In this document: positions 15,116-18,642 of the stretch, piece after piece
Position numbering within the stretch: the stretch's first letter is position 1
How the letters are laid out: each line of letters begins with the position of its first letter
From: Parvularcula sp039033795
GTDB lineage: Bacteria; Pseudomonadota; Alphaproteobacteria; Caulobacterales; Parvularculaceae
Assembly (NCBI GenBank): GCA_039033795.1
Contig: JBCCBY010000019.1
Coordinates: 1-18,642, forward strand
Direction: 5' to 3'
Length of the DNA: 18,642 bases
Translations under genes and position numbers: made by a program
The notes under the pieces: model-generated
Told to the model about the DNA's origin: nothing
The model's input: the letters and a program-made list of their open reading frames with translations, nothing else
The model's database searches: none

Positions 15116-15160
15116 GCGAGGATCACCCTCCGGCGCGTCCTTCGGGTCTCCGGACCTCGC
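15116..15160. repeat. Branched hairpin element after the small membrane protein gene
   Basis: GCGAGG and CCTCGC form outer arms; TCCGG and CCGGA form an inner arm; the top holds a CC-TTCG-GG tetraloop-type hairpin. A 7-base bulge lies on the left side. It starts 14 bases after the membrane-protein stop, so it may be a terminator or a stable 3' end, although no T-run follows. Confidence 0.4.
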
Positions 15161-15238
15161 CAATAAGATGACAAAGGTTTGGCTGTTCTTGGTGGTTGAT
15201 ACGCGGCAAGGTCGGCCCCCGTTAGAAAGACAAAGACG

Positions 15239-15904
15239 ATGATGATGATCCTATTGGCCGCGGCGTCGCCGGTGAGCATGAATGAAGACGTGATCGCGGC
15301 TCTGAAGGCGCAAGCAGACATCTACCAAGCCCGCCCGACGTGCAGCGTTACGGTCACAGCGGATATTGATTCGGAGTCAAATGATGGTCCGACATCGGAG
15401 GAGCTCGTGTTCCGCTATGACCACATAACTGAGAGCTGGTCGACCGTGAAAGGCCCAGAGAACCCTGACGATGACGACAATGGTGAGCGCCCGACGCCTC
15501 GTGATTGGTATGGGCGAGCCTTGACCATGGCAGCGGCCGCGGAAACGGCCGAAACCCAAGACGATGGAGCCATCATTCTCTATACAGAAAACTTACCAAA
15601 GGGCACGCTAATGGATCAAGAGGGAGGTCGCGACAACAGCAAACGTTCCCGGGCCCAAACCATGGTGTCGATGGCAAGCGGTGAACCTGTGATCACGTCC
15701 TATTCGGTGACCCTCAAAAAATCTTTCCGCATTCCTCTTGTGGTTCGAGTCAAGGAATTCCGTGAAGAGATGGTCTTTGGCACTTCCGATGATTATGGCC
15801 CATTGGCCACCTCGCGGACGAATGTTTGGGATGTGTCCTTCACGGGCGGGTTTCAGCGCGGTGAGGCAAAGCTGACCTATTCCGATTATGTGTGCCCAGA
15901 ATGA
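15239..15904 (+). CDS. Unrecognised possibly exported protein
   Basis: A 221-residue protein with a short hydrophobic start (MMMILLAAASPVS) that could be a minimal signal peptide but lacks basic residues. The body is acidic and beta-strand-rich, with a DDDDNG stretch in an apparent loop. Two Cys, C35 (ARPTCSVTV) and C219 (YVCPE), sit near the ends and could form a disulfide if the protein is exported. Three ATG codons in a row (15239-15247) leave the exact start uncertain; an in-frame stop at 15197-15199 excludes a longer form. No recognised domain. It is closed by a very strong terminator immediately after the stop. Confidence 0.7.
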   Translation: MMMILLAAASPVSMNEDVIAALKAQADIYQARPTCSVTVTADIDSESNDGPTSEELVFRYDHITESWSTVKGPENPDDDDNGERPTPRDWYGRALTMAAAAETAETQDDGAIILYTENLPKGTLMDQEGGRDNSKRSRAQTMVSMASGEPVITSYSVTLKKSFRIPLVVRVKEFREEMVFGTSDDYGPLATSRTNVWDVSFTGGFQRGEAKLTYSDYVCPE

Positions 15905-15934
15905 AAAATGCCCGCTCGGTTGAGCGGGCATTTT
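15905..15934. terminator. Bidirectional intrinsic terminator, perfect 13-bp stem
   Basis: AAAATGCCCGCTC pairs perfectly with GAGCGGGCATTTT around a GGTT loop. It starts at the base after the stop of the rightward gene (15904) and ends 4 bases before the stop of the leftward microprotein gene (15939). TTTT ends the stem on the plus strand and TTTTT on the minus, so it should stop transcripts from both sides. Confidence 0.92.
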
Positions 15935-15938
15935 GACC

Positions 15939-16052
15939 TTACGCGGCTTTCTTGAGCGCTTTTTGCGCTTTTTTCAGCTTGCTCTCGTGTTTTGCGATCG
16001 TCTTACGGCGCGATTTGATCTCTTTTTTGAGGGCTTTGACTTTTTTCGACAT
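15939..16052 (-). CDS. 37-residue Lys-rich microprotein
   Basis: A 37-codon frame starts at ATG 16050-16052 and ends at TAA 15939-15941. It begins MSKKVKALKKEIKSRRKTI and ends with KKAQKALKKAA. It has about 15 Lys, 2 Arg and few acidic residues. Hydrophobic residues (Val, Leu, Ile, Ala) recur every 3-4 positions, so it should form a strongly basic amphipathic helix or coiled coil. Support for being a gene: GGAG 10 bases upstream, position 30 bases after the stop of the ribbon-helix-helix gene on the same strand, and a perfect terminator 4 bases after its stop. The function is unknown: nucleic-acid-binding peptide, partner of the upstream regulator, or toxin-like peptide are all only possibilities. 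Confidence 0.62.
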   Translation of the reverse strand: MSKKVKALKKEIKSRRKTIAKHESKLKKAQKALKKAA

Positions 16053-16082
16053 GGATTGTCGTCTCCAATTTTGAAGGTCACG

Positions 16083-16271
16083 TTATTTCGGAGATCCTCC
16101 GCCGTCACCGTGTTCCTTGAGGAACCCCTTGATGAAGCGGCGGATCTCCCTGGCAGCGCTGGTATCCAGGTCATCGCATAGCTCGACGAACTGGTCCCGT
16201 TCCTCGCGCTGGAGGCGAATGACAAGCTGGCTGTCTTTTTTTGTTTTTCTTGCGCTCTTGTCGTTCGGCAC
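16083..16271 (-). CDS. Ribbon-helix-helix (Arc/CopG-like) regulator
   Basis: A 62-residue protein with a basic N-terminal arm (MPNDKSARKTKKD), a strand SQLVIRLQ, helix A (REERDQFVELCDDL), a turn DTSA and helix B (AREIRRFIKGFLKEH). This is the beta-alpha-alpha plan of ribbon-helix-helix DNA-binding dimers, which insert a paired beta ribbon into the major groove. Start is GTG at 16269-16271; the ribosome site is weak. The upstream sequence contains a perfect 14-bp palindrome and repeated CTAT/ATAG elements next to an extended -10 box, fitting autoregulation. The 37-residue Lys-rich gene follows after 30 bases, probably on the same mRNA. Antitoxin, plasmid-type copy regulator or stand-alone repressor cannot be separated from sequence alone. 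Confidence 0.75.
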   Translation of the reverse strand: MPNDKSARKTKKDSQLVIRLQREERDQFVELCDDLDTSAAREIRRFIKGFLKEHGDGGGSPK

Positions 16272-16286
16272 GAGTCAACCCGTTTG

Positions 16287-16335
16287 GCTATGCGTTGTAT
16301 AGCAATGTATATACATTCGATAGCGAGGCACTATC
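16287..16335. promoter_or_regulatory. Operator array and promoter of the ribbon-helix-helix gene
   Basis: A perfect 14-bp palindrome AATGTATATACATT (16304-16317) is flanked by two inverted pairs with 7-base spacers: GCTAT-N7-ATAGC (16287-16303) and GATAG-N7-CTATC (16319-16335). The CTAT/ATAG half-sites begin at 16288, 16299, 16320 and 16331, that is 11, 21 and 11 bases apart, close to one, two and one helical turns. On the minus strand an extended -10 TGCTATACA (16296-16304) abuts the palindrome, 24 bases before the GTG start. Layout fits repression by the gene's own ribbon-helix-helix product. Confidence 0.6.
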
Positions 16336-16367
16336 TTTTTTCAGCAGGGTCACGATACCGAAACGGA

Positions 16368-17855
16368 TCAAAGTGTCTGGTTAAACGCTCCGACCTCTGG
16401 CTCTTCATCCAAGACAGCCTTCAGCTCACCGAACATCGCGTTACGGGCTTCTTCGGAGGCTGGGCTTTCGACCACCACGACGAGCTCGGGCTTGTTTGAC
16501 GAGGCGCGGATGAGGCCCCAGGTGCCGTCCTCGACCGTGACCCGCACGCCGTTGACCGTGTTCACATCGGCCACTTTCTGACCAATCATTTCTGTCCGTT
16601 CCGAGAGTTTCGCCACAATCCGTTCAATGACGTTGTACTTTTCTTCGTCCGAGCACTTAGGCGACATGGTCGGCGACTGATACGTCAACGGAAGGTCACG
16701 GCGAAGGTCGGCAAGGCTCTTGCCTGGGTTGCGCTCGAGCATTTTCAGGATCGCGATGGCCGCCACGAGACCGTCATCATAACCGCGGCCATACGGCTCA
16801 CGGAAAAAGAAGTGACCGGATTTTTCAAATCCCGCCACCGCCCTGAGGTCGGTGGTCTTGCGTTTGATATAGCTGTGACCGGTCTTCCAATAATGGGTGG
16901 TGGCGCCGTTCTCTTTCAGCACCGGGTCGGTGTTGAAGAGCCCGGTGGATTTCACATCGACCACGAACACAGCATTCTCAATCTGCGCGGAGAGGTCGCG
17001 CGCCAGCATCACACCAATTTTGTCCGCGAAGATCTCTTCGCCTTCATTGTCCACCACGCCGCAACGGTCGCCGTCTCCGTCAAAGCCGAGGGCAAGATCC
17101 GCGCCGTGTTCCTTGACGGCGGCTTGCATCGCATGGAGCATTTCCATGTCCTCAGGGTTCGGATTGTATTTGGGGAAGGTGTGATCAAGCTCGTCATCCA
17201 TGGGGATGACCTCCACGCCTAGGCGCTTCAGCGCTTCGGGCGCATAGGCGCCCGCGGTTCCGTTGCCGCAGGCCGCGATCACTTTGATCGGCCGATCGAT
17301 CGACACACTGTCGGTGAGGTCGGCGATATAGCGCTCACGCAGGTCTGTATGATAGACATAGGAACCGCCCTCCCGCGCCTTCGCACTTCCATTGAGGACG
17401 ATGTCCTTGAGGCGTCCCATCTCGTCGGGGCCAAAGGTCAGGGGAGCCTCGACGCCCATTTTGACACCGGTCCAACCGTTTTCGTTGTGGCTTGCGGTGA
17501 CCATCGCAACGCAAGGCACATCAAGCGCGAACTGCGCGAAATAAGCCACCGGCGACAGCGCCAGCCCGATGTCGTGCACCTTGATACCTGCTGACATGAG
17601 ACCGACGGTGAGCGCCTGTTTGATGCCCGCCGAATAACCGCGGAAGTCGTGCCCAACCACGATCTCTGGGCGTTTGCCGAGTTCATGGATGAGCGTGCCG
17701 AGACCTGCGCCCAAGGCCTGAATGCCCAGGACGTTGATTTCCTCGCCGAAAACCCACCGCGCATCGTATTCGCGAAAGCCTGTCGGCTTCACTTTTGGGA
17801 GCACTTCATACTCCAGCGTGTTGGGGGATAAATCGGCCTGAGGCTGCGGCAGCAT
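16368..17855 (-). CDS. Phosphomannomutase/phosphoglucomutase
   Basis: A 495-residue alpha-D-phosphohexomutase that interconverts 1- and 6-phosphates of mannose or glucose, feeding polysaccharide and envelope sugar synthesis. Four-domain layout with all key sites: phosphoserine loop TASHNENGWTG (Ser122), metal-binding FDGDGDR (Asp259, 261, 263), sugar-specificity loop GFEKSGHFFF (Glu344, Ser346) and the C-terminal phosphate-binding loop LIRASSNKPEL. The bifunctional PMM/PGM class fits the length and FEKSGH loop, but mannose against glucose preference is not settled; AlgC or ManB names would be guesses. The start at 17853-17855 is chosen because AGGAG lies 7 bases upstream (17863-17867); a start at 17903 would add 16 residues without support. 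Divergent from mrcA with 164 bases between. Confidence 0.93.
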   Translation of the reverse strand: MLPQPQADLSPNTLEYEVLPKVKPTGFREYDARWVFGEEINVLGIQALGAGLGTLIHELGKRPEIVVGHDFRGYSAGIKQALTVGLMSAGIKVHDIGLALSPVAYFAQFALDVPCVAMVTASHNENGWTGVKMGVEAPLTFGPDEMGRLKDIVLNGSAKAREGGSYVYHTDLRERYIADLTDSVSIDRPIKVIAACGNGTAGAYAPEALKRLGVEVIPMDDELDHTFPKYNPNPEDMEMLHAMQAAVKEHGADLALGFDGDGDRCGVVDNEGEEIFADKIGVMLARDLSAQIENAVFVVDVKSTGLFNTDPVLKENGATTHYWKTGHSYIKRKTTDLRAVAGFEKSGHFFFREPYGRGYDDGLVAAIAILKMLERNPGKSLADLRRDLPLTYQSPTMSPKCSDEEKYNVIERIVAKLSERTEMIGQKVADVNTVNGVRVTVEDGTWGLIRASSNKPELVVVVESPASEEARNAMFGELKAVLDEEPEVGAFNQTL

Positions 17856-18019
17856 AAGAGGGCTCCTGTTGATCGCGCGGACACTAGGGAAGGCGTTGAT
17901 CATCGCAAGTCTTACGCCAGAGAAACTTCTTCGTTCTTGTCTGACGGAAAGGTCGCTCCTGCGAACCTCCTATGCTAATCACCACGAGGTGGGATTTTCG
18001 GACACTTTGACTGGATATC

Positions 18020-18642
18020 ATGGTCAGCAGATTTGACGGCGACGACAACTATCAGCTTGGCGGCGTGGAGCATCCACTTCGCGGCGATGGACCAAAGGAA
18101 AAACCCCGTGGAAACGGGGTGTTCAAAGGGCTTTTGTTCTTTGGCCGCACCATCATGTTCTTTGGCGTGGTGGGTTTTGTCGCGGGACTCGCGGCGCTGA
18201 TTTATGCCTTCGTCTATGTGCAGACCCTGGTGCCGGACCTGCCGGATTACGAATCGCTGGCGGAGTATGAGCCGCCGGTGACCACCCGCGTGCACGCAGG
18301 CGATGGCACGATGGTCGCGGAATTTGCGCGGGAGCGGCGTCTCTTTGTTCCGATCGAATCGATTCCGGACACGGTGAAGGAAGCGTTCATCGCAGCGGAA
18401 GACCAATCCTTCTATGACCACGGCGGTCTTGATTTTCGCGGCATCGCCCGGGCATCCATCCGCAATGTCCAGACCAAGCTGGAAGGCGGTAGCCGTCTTG
18501 AGGGCGCCTCAACGATCACCCAGCAGGTGGCCAAGAACTTCCTTCTGACGTCGGACCAGCGCATGGAGCGCAAGGTCAAAGAGGCCTTGATTGCCCGTCG
18601 GATGGAGCGGGTCTTCACCAAGGACCACATTCTCGAGCTCTA
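18020..18642 (+). CDS. mrcA: Penicillin-binding protein 1A, N-terminal part (3' truncated by window edge)
   Basis: The first 207 codons of a class A penicillin-binding protein, running off the right edge. After a hydrophilic cytoplasmic N-terminus, a membrane anchor spans about 37-68. The periplasmic part enters a glycosyltransferase-51 domain with EDQSFYDHGG, which contains the catalytic Glu127, and GASTITQQVAKNFLL (162-176), followed by RKVKEALIARRMER. The enzyme polymerises lipid II into glycan strands; the transpeptidase domain must lie beyond the window. The start ATG (18020) is the first in frame and gives a typical short cytoplasmic tail; its ribosome site is weak. The divergent gap to the mutase gene has a small CCAC-GAG-GTGG repeat (17982-17992) but no promoter I would defend. 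Confidence 0.93.
   Translation, partial: MVSRFDGDDNYQLGGVEHPLRGDGPKEKPRGNGVFKGLLFFGRTIMFFGVVGFVAGLAALIYAFVYVQTLVPDLPDYESLAEYEPPVTTRVHAGDGTMVAEFARERRLFVPIESIPDTVKEAFIAAEDQSFYDHGGLDFRGIARASIRNVQTKLEGGSRLEGASTITQQVAKNFLLTSDQRMERKVKEALIARRMERVFTKDHILEL

Noticed and set aside
15974..16225. An 83-codon minus-strand frame overlapping the two small genes
   Set aside because: It is in a different frame from the ribbon-helix-helix protein and the microprotein, is Ser/Arg-rich without pattern, and has no ribosome site.
15939..16271. Calling the two small genes a toxin-antitoxin system
   Set aside because: The fold of the regulator fits antitoxins, but the second peptide has no toxin signature and the order alone is not evidence; left as a hypothesis.

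Overview
The window looks like chromosomal DNA of a GC-rich alphaproteobacterium of the dimorphic or marine type (Hyphomonadaceae, Parvularculaceae or a relative). The best markers are a SciP/DUF1153 protein (the CtrA antagonist), an AspRS carrying the His typical of the non-discriminating form, a protein with a VPLPA-CTERM (exosortase) tail, and a SUV3-like helicase of the kind common in alphaproteobacteria. The taxonomic placement is inference from gene content. No tRNA, rRNA, CRISPR array, insertion sequence or prophage was seen, and no gap without a gene exceeds about 240 bases.

Left part (1-6.3 kb): the 3' end of an unrecognised gene overlaps xerD by 4 bases, and accA follows 3 bases later, forming one rightward unit. 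A bidirectional terminator separates accA from a convergent gene for a VPLPA-CTERM surface protein. Next, also leftward, is a 1012-residue SUV3-like helicase with a long charged tail. Divergent from it are a small Cys-rich lipoprotein gene and an alpha/beta hydrolase gene.

Middle (7.8-10.2 kb): a leftward flagellar/cell-cycle pair, an FlhF-like GTPase downstream of sciP. A near-consensus CtrA box lies about 100 bases upstream of sciP. Beyond it is a leftward conserved gene of unknown function.

Right-centre (10.2-15.9 kb): aspS with a short secreted NTF2-like gene 11 bases behind it. Convergent to these is a leftward pair made of a DsbE/CcmG-type thioredoxin and an FAD/NAD(P)-dependent oxidoreductase. 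Then come a small multi-span membrane protein and an unrecognised possibly secreted protein, ending at a perfect 13-bp stem terminator.

Right end (15.9-18.6 kb): a leftward two-gene unit encodes a 62-residue ribbon-helix-helix protein and a 37-residue Lys-rich microprotein. Its promoter region holds a perfect 14-bp palindrome and helically phased CTAT/ATAG repeats, and it ends at the same 13-bp terminator. This is the most likely undescribed regulatory unit in the window. A leftward phosphomannomutase/phosphoglucomutase gene and a divergent, truncated mrcA (PBP1a) follow. Most of the region is housekeeping (chromosome dimer resolution, fatty acid synthesis, translation, envelope synthesis), with lineage-specific small genes between.
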